This document shows positions 36,253 through 45,150 of a stretch of 64,000 bases of DNA, one piece after another. The position numbers were made by a program, and so were the translations under genes. Position 1 is the first letter of the stretch, and every line of letters begins with the position of its first letter. The DNA comes from Clostridia bacterium. Its GTDB lineage: Bacteria; Bacillota; TC1; UBA5767. The DNA lies in NCBI GenBank assembly GCA_030625965.1, contig DAOUPV010000002.1:38902-102901 (forward strand), read 5' to 3'. The notes under the pieces are model-generated. The model made no database searches. It was given only the letters and a program-made list of their open reading frames with translations, and was not told the origin of the DNA.

Positions 36253-36584
36253 GCGACTGCTTTCTGGTAGCAACAAACTAAAACTGAATATTAAAGCTTG
36301 AAGAGGGAAGGACTATAACCGGGAATGTGAAAATAATTACATTTAGCTAGGAAGAAAATCATCATATTGTGTGCATCCGATGAACCAGGAGGCGATGAAA
36401 CAGGGGAACCATATGCTTTGATGCATACAGCCAACATATATGTACAAGGTCATCGCACTTGGTGCTGATGTATAGCCAGAAAACACATAACAATAAGGTA
36501 CAACAAGGTACAGTCAGATAAGAAATACGAATGTGGCCCGTCTATGGGCTATCGCAAGTTTATTCCGAAAGGAGAGTGAAATAT
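36253..36584 (+). other. Non-coding gap before the molybdenum hydroxylase genes
   Basis: No gene is supported in these 330 bp. A direct repeat AAGGTACA-ac-AAGGTACA lies near 36495-36512, a possible operator. I found no Moco riboswitch pattern and no leader RNA copy. Confidence 0.4.
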
Positions 36585-38882
36585 ATGCCGCTTTTTGCGG
36601 AGGGAAACAAAAAGTATTCTCATATCAATAAATTCTGTCCCCGGGTAGACGCAAAGGAGAAGGTTACCGGCAGGGCGGACTATGCAGCCGACCTAGTATT
36701 TCCCGACATGCTGTTTGGGGGCTCGCTTCACGGACCGTACACCCATGCAAAGGTGAAGCGGATTTGCGTGGAGAAAGCCCTGGCAGTGCCTGGCGTTAGA
36801 GCGGTCCTGACATATAAGGATCTTAATAAGCCCTTCAGCTGGGGCTACTACACCTATATGACAGAAATACTGCGATACGAGGGTGACGTGGTGGCCATTG
36901 TAGCTGCGGACACAAAACACGCGCTTGAGGCGGGTCTAGAAGCGATAGATGTTGAGTACGAGGAACTGCCTGCAGTGTATACCATCGATGAGGCGATGGC
37001 TGACGGCGCTCCTTTGGTACATGAGAACAACGAAGATTGTGCCGGTAATATTTGGAGCCACGCCAGATGTAAAGTGAGAAAAGGTGATGTGGATGTAGCC
37101 TTTACCGACTGTGATGTGATTGTTGAGCGGGAGTATGAAACACAGGCTGTGGAACATCTGTATCTGGAACCGGAAGCGGCCGTAGCTGTACCGGAAAAGA
37201 ATGGCTGCATGACCGTCTACGCTTGTGCTGCGAATCCTTTCTTCGGTCGCAGATGGATTGCGGATAGTCTAGGTATCCCGCGCAGTAAGGCGCGTTTGGT
37301 GCAGACGACTATAGGCGGATCCTTCGGTGGCAAGGAGGAGTTGATGGGATTGACCATTGGTAGGGCTTCATTGTTGGCCGATGCTACAGGTCATCCTGTG
37401 AAGATGGTAATTAGTCGCGAAGAATCTATCGTTTGCAGTTCCAAACGACACCCCTTCAAGTTCAAGTATAAGGCAGGCGTCAACAAAGACGGCAAGCTGC
37501 AGGCGTTACAAGTGACGCTCATTGAAGATGTAGGCGCCTATCATATGCATGAATTCATGAGTTTCCGGGCTGTTGTACATGCAGCCGGCGCGTATGTGAT
37601 TCCCAATGTGAAGGTGGATATCTTAGGTGTGTTCACCAATACGGTTACCTCGGGAGCAATGCGTGGTTATAGCTCGCCGCAGATTATCTATGCACAGGAA
37701 CAGTTCTACGAGGAAGTCGCCGAAGAACTTGGTATGGATTTCCTAGCCTTTAAGAAATCCAATATGTTACATAAAGGGGCCATTCACCCTTGCGGCCAAG
37801 AGCTCAATGAAGAGGTGATTCTTCCCGAGATCATTGAAAACCTCTGCGCCAAAACCGATTTTGAGGGAAAACGTAAGAAGTACGCCAACCAGACTGGAGA
37901 CAAGCGAAAAGGCATCGGTATGAGTATTTTTCACCGGGGGTGCGGATTGGGGAATGAATCAATTGATGCCTCAGCTGCATACATATGTGTACACGATGAT
38001 GGCTCGGTGATGGTCAATGTAGGCCTAGTGGAGAACGGCCAGGGATTGCATACAGCCTATTCCCAGATTGTTGCAGAGACGCTGGGTGTTCCTGTAGAGA
38101 AAATATTGGTCAATAAGGTGGATACCAATACCATATTGGATAGCGGTCCCACAGTTGCTTCACGTTGTACTGTTATGGGAGCACAGTCGGTAAGAAAAGC
38201 AGCCCAGGAGCTTAAAAGCTATCTGAAAGAGACAGCGGCGATGATGTTCCATACGGAAAGCCCGGATCAAGTTGCTTTGGAGGATGGCATGTTTATACTC
38301 ATCGGAGTGCCGGATGCTGCGATTCCTTTCCATGAGGTTTGCAATGTGCATCACTGGACTGGTGGACAGAGCGGGGTTATGAACTGGTATAAACCGCCCA
38401 AGCTGAGTTTCAGCTGCAAAACCGGATTTGGTGATGCGTTTCCGACCTATTCTTACAGCGTTTGTGTCGCCGAGGTGGAAGTCGACTACAAAACAGGCGA
38501 AATAACGGTGGAAAAAGTCACGTCCGGACACGACGTAGGTACGGTTATCAATCCCGAAACCTCAAAGGGTCAGATCTTCGGTGGAATCGCCATGGGCCAG
38601 GGTTTTGCAATGATGGAAAACCTGGCCATCAAGGATGGAAAGATCCGCAACAAAAATCTGGATACCTTCATGATTGCCAGCAGTATGGATACTCCTGAGA
38701 TGGAAGCGATCTTGTTTGAGTGTGAGGATAAGACGGGTACCTATGGGGCAAAGAGTCTGGGCGAAAACGCCACCGAGGGAGTTGCTTCCGCCATCATCAA
38801 TGCACTGCATAATGCAACGGGAGAGCGAATAAATAAAATTCCCATCAACAAAGTCAAGATGTTTGAGTTGCTACATAAATAG
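36585..38882 (+). CDS. Xanthine-dehydrogenase-type molybdenum hydroxylase, large subunit
   Basis: Start MPLFAEGNKKYSHINKFCPR behind AGGAGAG gives 765 residues. It has the a/b hammerhead domain (VDAKEKVTGRADYAADL) and Mo-binding domains with TTIGGSFGGKEE, AMRGYSSPQ and the catalytic Glu in GAKSLGENATEG (about Glu727). The enzyme hydroxylates a carbon of an N-heterocycle using water. The [2Fe-2S] and FAD subunits are separate genes nearby. It resembles XdhD-type enzymes of purine clusters; the substrate may be a purine, imidazolone or similar. Mo maturation genes are not in the window. Confidence 0.9.
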   Translation: MPLFAEGNKKYSHINKFCPRVDAKEKVTGRADYAADLVFPDMLFGGSLHGPYTHAKVKRICVEKALAVPGVRAVLTYKDLNKPFSWGYYTYMTEILRYEGDVVAIVAADTKHALEAGLEAIDVEYEELPAVYTIDEAMADGAPLVHENNEDCAGNIWSHARCKVRKGDVDVAFTDCDVIVEREYETQAVEHLYLEPEAAVAVPEKNGCMTVYACAANPFFGRRWIADSLGIPRSKARLVQTTIGGSFGGKEELMGLTIGRASLLADATGHPVKMVISREESIVCSSKRHPFKFKYKAGVNKDGKLQALQVTLIEDVGAYHMHEFMSFRAVVHAAGAYVIPNVKVDILGVFTNTVTSGAMRGYSSPQIIYAQEQFYEEVAEELGMDFLAFKKSNMLHKGAIHPCGQELNEEVILPEIIENLCAKTDFEGKRKKYANQTGDKRKGIGMSIFHRGCGLGNESIDASAAYICVHDDGSVMVNVGLVENGQGLHTAYSQIVAETLGVPVEKILVNKVDTNTILDSGPTVASRCTVMGAQSVRKAAQELKSYLKETAAMMFHTESPDQVALEDGMFILIGVPDAAIPFHEVCNVHHWTGGQSGVMNWYKPPKLSFSCKTGFGDAFPTYSYSVCVAEVEVDYKTGEITVEKVTSGHDVGTVINPETSKGQIFGGIAMGQGFAMMENLAIKDGKIRNKNLDTFMIASSMDTPEMEAILFECEDKTGTYGAKSLGENATEGVASAIINALHNATGERINKIPINKVKMFELLHK

Positions 38883-38917
38883 GGGAGCTCGCTTTTTCTG
38901 TCAACTTATAGAAAGGT

Positions 38918-39415
38918 ATGGTGAATTTCCGCATGAGTGAAAATATAAAGATCGCATTTACGTTGAATGGTGAAGTGGTTAACTTGGAGGTGGAACCAGA
39001 TCAGACGCTGCTCTCGGCACTGCGGGATAATCTGGGGATGACTGGTGTCAAGGAAGGATGTTCCATCGGTGAATGCGGCACCTGCACGGTCATCGTTGAC
39101 GGCAAAGCGACAAAGAGCTGCATTGCTCTGGCAGCAGCATTTGACGGCAGAGAGATTGTCACCATCGAAGGTTTGGCCAATGGCGATCAGTTGCATCCTA
39201 TCCAGGAAGCCTTCATTGAAAAAAATGCGATACAATGTGGTTTCTGTACCCCTGGTTTTATTATGAGTGCTTTGGCATATCTGGAAAAGCATCCCCGGCC
39301 TAGGCGTGAAGAGATTCGAAAAGCAATTTCAGGAAACCTGTGCCGTTGTACAGGCTATGAGCAGATTGTCGATGCTATCGAATACTATGCTAATGAAATG
39401 GAAGAAGCTCAATAA
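38918..39415 (+). CDS. Xanthine-dehydrogenase-type [2Fe-2S] subunit
   Basis: The 165-residue protein carries the plant-type cluster CSIGECGTCTV and the second cluster CGFCTPG ... CRCTGY of the CoxS/XdhC family. It passes electrons from the molybdenum site to FAD. The start is uncertain: ATG 38918, GTG 38921 or ATG 38933 (MSENIKIAF) are all in frame; the last fits homolog starts best. It follows the large subunit by 35 nt. Confidence 0.93.
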   Translation: MVNFRMSENIKIAFTLNGEVVNLEVEPDQTLLSALRDNLGMTGVKEGCSIGECGTCTVIVDGKATKSCIALAAAFDGREIVTIEGLANGDQLHPIQEAFIEKNAIQCGFCTPGFIMSALAYLEKHPRPRREEIRKAISGNLCRCTGYEQIVDAIEYYANEMEEAQ

Positions 39416-39427
39416 GAGGTGGAAATA

Positions 39428-42400
39428 ATGGATGATTTTCGTAATGTTACGGTTAGTATTGATGGGAAAAAGGTCATCGCCCATGCGGGAGATAATATAT
39501 GGGATGTGGCGCTATCCGCTGGGATAGAAATTCCCAACCTCTGTCATGACACCAAACTTAATCCGAATGGGAAATGTGGCTTATGTGTGGTGCAGATTGA
39601 TGGCAAAGAGCCGGTATGTGCATGTGAGACACCTGTACATGACGGAATGGACATCGTAACTGAAAACGAGTTGCTCGCCTCCATGCGTTGCGAGGCACTG
39701 CAGAAGATGGCGGACAAGCATCGCGGTGATTGCATCGCCCCTTGCCGTTTGGAATGTCCGGCGGATAGCGATTGCCAAGGTTATGCGGGCTTGATTGCCG
39801 AGGGTTACTTCTCAGAAGCACTGCAGTTATTAAAAGAAAAATATCCTTTGCCTGCCTCGTTGGGTCGGATATGTCCGCATCCTTGCGAGGAGGCCTGTAG
39901 ACGCAATCTTCTCGAGGGCCCTGTATCACTGGCGAAGCTGAAGCGCTTTGCGGCGGACGTCGATTTGGGATTGGAAACGTCATACATGCCCGAGACGGAC
40001 GCCTTGACAGGGAAAAGCGTAGCGATCATCGGCAGCGGTCCAGCAGGGCTGACGGCAGCCTGGCAGCTGCTGCAAAAGGGCCATAAGGTGACGATATATG
40101 AAGCCATGCCCGAAATGGGCGGGATGCTGCGTTATGGCATTCCAGAATTTCGGCTGCCGAAAGCTGTTCTGGATCAGGAAATCGCACTGATAGAGGCCAT
40201 GGGCGCGAAGATGAATATTTCCTGTCCCATCGATGAGAAGCGGTTCGATGAACTGAGAAAGCAGTACGACGCGGTATTCGTTTCCATTGGGGCTTGGAAG
40301 AGCTCATCGCTTAATATTCCGGGAGAGTATTTGCATAACGTCATGAGTGGATTGGATTTCTTACGTCGAATCGCACAGCAGGAAACGCTGAACTTGGGCA
40401 AACACGTCGTCGTGGTTGGAGGGGGCAACACAGCCATCGATGCCTGCCGAGCAGCCTACCGTTTACCGAGCGTGAAAAAGGTTACCCTGGTTTACCGTAG
40501 AGCGCGTGATCAAATGCCGGTCATTGAAGAGGAACTGCTGGAAGCAGAGAAAGAAGGTATCGAGTTCTGCTTCTTGGCTACCCCGGTAGAAGTCAAACCA
40601 TGTAACGACGAACTCTATCTGGTTCTGCAAAAGATGCATTTGGCAATGCCGGATGCATCAGGGCGTAGACGCCCTGAACCGATTACGGGCGAAATCCGGG
40701 AATGTTCTTGTGATTATTTAATCGTAGCGATCGGTCAGCAGGTCGATACGGGAGGCTTCCCCCAACTGAATCTTTCGCATCAGGGGACGATCCAGACGGA
40801 CGACCGACTGCAGACCGGTATGCCGGGTGTTTTCGCAGGCGGTGACGCGGCGAATTCCGGCCCTGGCCTGGCGGTGGAGGCTGTCGCGGACGGACAGAAG
40901 GCCGCGAGAGCCATCGACGCCTATCTGCGTGGCGAGGAGTACGTCGAGCAGGACAAGACCTATTTCAGGCAAAATGACCTGACTGCTGAAGCGTTCTCCC
41001 ATGTCAATCCGCAGGAACGGGTAGCAGCGCCAATTCTGGATTGCAGCGACAGGATGAAGAATTTCACGGAAACCGCTGGGGGATTCTCAGCAGATGAAGC
41101 TGTGCAAGAAGCTTCGCGTTGTTTGGAGTGTGGGTGTCTTGATTTATATGAATGCAAGTTGCTCTCCTATATGAAACAGTATGGCATGGAAACAGCGGTG
41201 CCAGACCAGACACCGCGTCAAGTCATTGATCGCCGTCATCCATATATTCATTACGATCCCAATAAATGCGTTCTTTGCGGATTGTGTGTTCGTGTTTGTT
41301 CCGAGATGATGGGATACGATTCTTGGAAGCTCGATGAAAGCGGTAATCATGCACTGATCAAAACTGCTTCAGGTGGAGCGCTCCAGACTACATCTTGCAT
41401 CGGATGCGGTCAGTGTGTGGAACATTGTCCTACCGGAGCGCTAACGGAACGAAATCCCAGGCAAAAACCGCTGGTACTTCCTCCCAGCAAACAACGTAGT
41501 GTTTGTAATTATTGTGGCGTGGGCTGTAGCACCGAAATTCATAGTTACGGCAATGCTCTCATCAAGGTCAAGCCGATCGTTGACGGATCATTGGAGGAAA
41601 ATATTCTCTGTCGCCATGGACGATTCGGTTGGCACACGGTCTTGAGCGAAAAGGGACTCACGTCTCCATTATGTATGGATGAAGGATGTTTTCAACCTGC
41701 CAGCTGGGATGATGCCTATCTAGCGATCCATGAGGAGATCAACCGTGTGCAGCGGACGTATGGCAGTGATGCCATCGGCATCTTGGTCGCTGATCGTATG
41801 ACCAGCGAGGAGATCTATCTTTCCCGCAAGCTCGGGGAGAGTATCGGCACCAGCAGCTTCTATAGCGCCAATGTATACGACGGCGGTTTGGAAGAGGTTC
41901 TAGGTCTGGATGGCAGCAGCAATAGCTATCAAGAACTTGCCGAGACGGATTTGATATTCATCCTTGGGGCTGATGTTCCTTCTTATTATGCAATGTTGGC
42001 TGTGCCGGTACAAAAGGCCAAAAAGAAGGGCGCCAAGCTGTTGCTGGCGGCAGCTGAGGGCTGGAATGGCTTCAATATGCTAGCAGATCAGCGTGCAGTC
42101 GTGGAGGACGATACAAGATTTCTCAAAGAAATGCTCCAATATCTTCTCAGACAGTGTTGTTGTCCAACCAACGCCGAAGGTTATGAACAATTGGTTGTCT
42201 CCCTGGCGGGTGTAGAGCCAAGTGAGGAGGCGACAGCCTTCGCCAAAGCGTACCTGGAAGCGCCTAATGCGATGATCATGCTCGATCGTGAGCGAGTTTC
42301 AACGGAGACAGCACGTTTGCTTGCCAATCTAGCCGTCATCAGCGGACATATCGGCAAGCCCAAAAACGGATTGATACAGATGCTGCAACATAGCAATACT

Positions 42401-42994
42401 CAGAGTGTGTCTTATATGAACATCCGCGCCAATATGTCTGATTTACAAGAAGACATACAGAGTGGAAAAATCAAAGGCTTGATCTTGGTTGAGCAATTCA
42501 TTGATAAGGAATTAGCGAATTCCCTCGAATTCATAATGCTGATGGACAGTATGTCCGGTCCGGCTTTTGAGTATGCAGACGTATTTCTTCCCATGCCAGG
42601 ATATGGCGCCTTTGACGGCAGTTATGTTAACGCTGAAGGGCGGGTGCAACGTCTGCAGCGAGTCTTAGCACCACCAGCCGGCAAGGATGGCTGGCAAGTT
42701 TTGGATGACATGATTGGCTATATTGATCCAGCACAACAACTGTCAACTTTGGAAGCGGTGCAAGATGAGTTGAGTCAGAGATTTCCTTTATATAAGCCCT
42801 GTTTGCAGGGGGGGGAGGATTTTGTTGCAGGTGGTCCAGTTTGCTATCAAAACGGATTCGCTTTTACTGATGGCAATGCCCGTTTATATCCTGCACAACC
42901 AGATTCGAGAATGTTTAGCGAGATGATATTTGCAGATGTACCTTTGGTCGTCTGGTTTGATCAGTTGATAAAGGAAGGTCTGCTGCAATACTAG
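39428..42994 (+). CDS. Giant GltD / NuoG-like iron-sulfur electron-transfer fusion
   Basis: The ATG at 39428 follows GAGGTGG and gives 1188 residues. In order: NuoG-type [2Fe-2S] (Cys39, 50, 53, 64), His/Cys cluster segment HRGDCIAPC (98-106), GltD-like Fe-S entry and FAD site IIGSGPAGLTAAW (about 200-212), NAD(P) site VVVVGGGNTAIDAC (327-340), ferredoxin motifs CVLCGLCVRVC and CIGCGQCVEHC (614-667), then a molybdopterin-oxidoreductase domain with CNYCGVGC...C (693-728). The residue that is Cys/Sec in formate dehydrogenases aligns with SANVYDG, so it is probably non-catalytic, like NuoG. It likely links the molybdenum hydroxylase (and perhaps PreA) to NAD(P) and ferredoxin. Confidence 0.85.
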   Translation: MDDFRNVTVSIDGKKVIAHAGDNIWDVALSAGIEIPNLCHDTKLNPNGKCGLCVVQIDGKEPVCACETPVHDGMDIVTENELLASMRCEALQKMADKHRGDCIAPCRLECPADSDCQGYAGLIAEGYFSEALQLLKEKYPLPASLGRICPHPCEEACRRNLLEGPVSLAKLKRFAADVDLGLETSYMPETDALTGKSVAIIGSGPAGLTAAWQLLQKGHKVTIYEAMPEMGGMLRYGIPEFRLPKAVLDQEIALIEAMGAKMNISCPIDEKRFDELRKQYDAVFVSIGAWKSSSLNIPGEYLHNVMSGLDFLRRIAQQETLNLGKHVVVVGGGNTAIDACRAAYRLPSVKKVTLVYRRARDQMPVIEEELLEAEKEGIEFCFLATPVEVKPCNDELYLVLQKMHLAMPDASGRRRPEPITGEIRECSCDYLIVAIGQQVDTGGFPQLNLSHQGTIQTDDRLQTGMPGVFAGGDAANSGPGLAVEAVADGQKAARAIDAYLRGEEYVEQDKTYFRQNDLTAEAFSHVNPQERVAAPILDCSDRMKNFTETAGGFSADEAVQEASRCLECGCLDLYECKLLSYMKQYGMETAVPDQTPRQVIDRRHPYIHYDPNKCVLCGLCVRVCSEMMGYDSWKLDESGNHALIKTASGGALQTTSCIGCGQCVEHCPTGALTERNPRQKPLVLPPSKQRSVCNYCGVGCSTEIHSYGNALIKVKPIVDGSLEENILCRHGRFGWHTVLSEKGLTSPLCMDEGCFQPASWDDAYLAIHEEINRVQRTYGSDAIGILVADRMTSEEIYLSRKLGESIGTSSFYSANVYDGGLEEVLGLDGSSNSYQELAETDLIFILGADVPSYYAMLAVPVQKAKKKGAKLLLAAAEGWNGFNMLADQRAVVEDDTRFLKEMLQYLLRQCCCPTNAEGYEQLVVSLAGVEPSEEATAFAKAYLEAPNAMIMLDRERVSTETARLLANLAVISGHIGKPKNGLIQMLQHSNTQSVSYMNIRANMSDLQEDIQSGKIKGLILVEQFIDKELANSLEFIMLMDSMSGPAFEYADVFLPMPGYGAFDGSYVNAEGRVQRLQRVLAPPAGKDGWQVLDDMIGYIDPAQQLSTLEAVQDELSQRFPLYKPCLQGGEDFVAGGPVCYQNGFAFTDGNARLYPAQPDSRMFSEMIFADVPLVVWFDQLIKEGLLQY

Positions 42995-43043
42995 ATCTTT
43001 GTAAATGACACGCATGTTTTTGTAATATGAAGGAGGTATATTG

Positions 43044-43904
43044 ATGAGCGGTTTTGAGTATGTAAGGTCGAACGGCATCCAAGAGACACTCAATATTCTG
43101 GCGAAGGAAAAAGAAGATTCTGTATTGGTAGCTGGTGCGACTAATGTTATGAATGATATTCGTTCAAGAAAACTGCAGAATAAAATCCTAGTGGATATAA
43201 GCAATATCGGAGAATTGTCTGGTATTACACAAGAAGACGGCATGATTCGCATTGGCGCTTTAACAACAGTGGCTGATATAGCTAAAAGCGCGCTGCTCTG
43301 TAAGCAGGCACCGGCGCTGTACCAAGCAGCTCAGGTCTTTGCGGATCCCAGCACCTGTAACTATGCAACCATAGGTGGAAACATTGCCCATGCATGTCCG
43401 GCTGCTGACACAGCACCACCATTGCTTGCACTAGATGCAGAGGTGGAAATCGCCAAGAAGGGCAATATCCGCACGCTGCATATCAATAATTTTTTCCTCG
43501 GATTTTACTCTAACCAATTGGATGATGACGAGCTTATCGTAGCGATTCGATTCAAACCACAGCGGTGCAGTGCATTTGAGAAGATCGGTCTTCGTAGTGC
43601 GATGTCAATCGCATTATTGTCTGTAGCGGTTGCTGTGGAAATCGATCAGCAGGAAAAGGTGCGTACGTGCGCAATCGCTCTTGGTGCGGCAGCGCCGCGT
43701 CCTGTGCGTGCATCGCATGCGGAGGCGGTTATGATAGGATCCAAGCCGACTCCGGAGCTATATGCGAAAATGGCGGAGGCACTTTGTGAGGATATCGCTC
43801 CCAATCCAAAGAGCGCACGAGCTAGCAAATTATATAGGGAAGTAGTTGGAGGCTCATTGCTAGAAAAAGTATTCAAGAATGCAATAGGCAGTGCCATAGA
43901 ATAA
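43044..43904 (+). CDS. Xanthine-dehydrogenase-type FAD subunit
   Basis: The 286-residue protein (ATG 43044 behind AAGGAGG) is a CoxM/XdhB-like FAD-binding subunit: VLVAGATNVMNDIR near the start, ATIGGNIAHACPAADTAPPLLALDAEV for FAD, and a CO-dehydrogenase-flavoprotein C-terminal domain. It completes the three-part hydroxylase with the genes at 36585 and 38918, and corresponds to YgfM in enterobacterial clusters. It is the last gene of the island, before a terminator. Confidence 0.92.
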   Translation: MSGFEYVRSNGIQETLNILAKEKEDSVLVAGATNVMNDIRSRKLQNKILVDISNIGELSGITQEDGMIRIGALTTVADIAKSALLCKQAPALYQAAQVFADPSTCNYATIGGNIAHACPAADTAPPLLALDAEVEIAKKGNIRTLHINNFFLGFYSNQLDDDELIVAIRFKPQRCSAFEKIGLRSAMSIALLSVAVAVEIDQQEKVRTCAIALGAAAPRPVRASHAEAVMIGSKPTPELYAKMAEALCEDIAPNPKSARASKLYREVVGGSLLEKVFKNAIGSAIE

Positions 43905-44017
43905 TCTTTTACTCAACAACCGAAGAACAGTTGTATAAAGAGTTATTGGGAAATACTATACTATTCGCAATTGCATATCCGATAGTCGGAGTGCAGAAAC
44001 ATCTATCAGCTCCTTAA

Positions 44018-44043
44018 GCTGAAGAAATATGCTGAAGAAATAT
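44018..44043. repeat. Two tandem 13-nt repeats
   Basis: GCTGAAGAAATAT occurs twice in a row (44018-44030, 44031-44043) in the 3' untranslated stretch of the island operon. No function is evident. Confidence 0.7.
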
Positions 44044-44056
44044 TAATATGAACAAT

Positions 44057-44102
44057 GGATAAGAGGGATTGGAATATCTAATCTTTCTTATCCTCTTTTT
44101 AT
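44057..44102 (+). terminator. Terminator of the island operon
   Basis: GGATAAGAGGGATT pairs with AATCTTTCTTATCC (14 positions, two G-U) and is followed by TCTTTTTATTTT. Confidence 0.85.
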
Positions 44103-44124
44103 TTTGTTGCTGCACTTAAAGCAT

Positions 44125-44167
44125 AAAAACACCCCGTTCCCAGGCTAGTTTGACTGGGAACGGGGTG
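44125..44167 (-). terminator. Strong terminator of the glucosaminidase gene
   Basis: On the minus strand CACCCCGTTCCCAG / CTGGGAACGGGGTG makes a perfect 14-bp stem followed by TTTTTA. It lies 57 nt after the stop and meets the + strand terminator of the island. Confidence 0.92.
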
Positions 44168-44223
44168 CATAGTATAAGCGCACTCTTTATATTAAAGTTT
44201 ATAAGATTTAAAAGTATACACTT

Positions 44224-44901
44224 TTAATGAAGGAAATAACCGTTTTCCAGGCGCTCCCATATGGTCGAGATGTTACGTTTCCAACTAGTATCCGCGGCAT
44301 AAATGGTATTCATGCCGGGTAGGGTAGCATCCACGTAATACTTGCCTTCTTCATCCAGGTAATGCTCCTGCAGGAATTCGGCCACGTAGAGCACGCAACT
44401 TTCCGCGGTGGAGAAATTCTTGGCTGAGTTAGGACTATTGGTGTAAGCGGCAAAACCGAAAAGGTTGTTACGGTTTCGGGCGTAGGAACTGGCTCCCCAG
44501 GCACTTTCATGAATCGCGATAGAGGCCAATGCGGCTGCGTTAATATCGTAAAGTGCTTCCGCTTCTTTAAACGCCTGGCCAAGGCCTTGCATGTTGGTTC
44601 CGTCTAAAACGGTATCTAGCTCTTCCGCGCTCATTCTGGTCTGGCTGACCAGGCTCATCTGTAAATAATCTATGTCCAGTTCAGAAGATGTTTGGGGTAA
44701 CCTCGGCTGTCGTACTTCGATGGGTTCCAGCGTTATATTTAGTTCTTCCGCATTGGCCCGTTTTAGGACCGGATTGCTGACGGAAGAAGTACCTTCTGTG
44801 GTGGCGTAAGAATAATTTGATGAGAGCAGTACGGAGAGCAGTACGATGGTCGCCACGATCAAGAAAAACTTCTTGTCGGCCACGTGCTGTTGTCTACTCA
44901 T
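44224..44901 (-). CDS. Secreted/anchored glucosaminidase-domain cell-wall hydrolase
   Basis: The 225-residue protein has an N-terminal hydrophobic segment (KKFFLIVATIVLLSVLLSS) acting as signal or anchor, then a mannosyl-glycoprotein endo-beta-N-acetylglucosaminidase-like domain: the likely catalytic Glu lies in ASIAIHESAWGASSYARNRN, followed by NLFGF. Such enzymes cut N-acetylglucosaminyl bonds in peptidoglycan. It lacks cell-wall-binding repeats. It is transcribed leftward; a 20-bp-spaced direct repeat lies about 175 bp upstream. Confidence 0.85.
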   Translation of the reverse strand: MSRQQHVADKKFFLIVATIVLLSVLLSSNYSYATTEGTSSVSNPVLKRANAEELNITLEPIEVRQPRLPQTSSELDIDYLQMSLVSQTRMSAEELDTVLDGTNMQGLGQAFKEAEALYDINAAALASIAIHESAWGASSYARNRNNLFGFAAYTNSPNSAKNFSTAESCVLYVAEFLQEHYLDEEGKYYVDATLPGMNTIYAADTSWKRNISTIWERLENGYFLH

Positions 44902-45075
44902 TTCAATCTACCTTTCCTTTGTGTCGAAATTTACTCCTGGACAGGTTTCCCTGTACCGAGTGCAATCCTATCATATAAAAGGGGAAGGAGGAAAGGCGAG
45001 GAATCAAGGCTGAAATCAGTTGATTTGTAAGGAAGTAGAGTACCACAGAGGGCAAATCGGGCGTTCTTAAGATTT

Positions 45076-45108
45076 CGCGCGTATTCTCACTTATACGCGT
45101 GTATTCTC
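45076..45108. promoter_or_regulatory. Direct-repeat operator candidate upstream of the glucosaminidase gene
   Basis: CGCGCGTATTCTC (45076-45088) and CGCGTGTATTCTC (45096-45108) are a 13-nt repeat with one mismatch and a 20-bp period, two DNA turns. This spacing suits a dimeric or tandem-bound regulator. No regulator gene is adjacent. Confidence 0.45.
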
Positions 45109-45118
45109 TTGAATTCAT

Positions 45119-45150
45119 AAAAAAAGTACTAGGCGATGCCTAGTACTTTT
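45119..45150 (-). terminator. Terminator overlapping the 3' end of the transglutaminase-like gene
   Basis: On the minus strand AAAGTACTAGGC-ATC-GCCTAGTACTTT is followed by more T. The 5' arm and loop are the last sense codons and the stop codon is in the 3' arm. Confidence 0.85.

Noticed and set aside
36253-36584. Molybdenum-cofactor riboswitch before the hydroxylase genes
   Set aside because: No Moco-element pattern or terminator found in the 330-bp gap.
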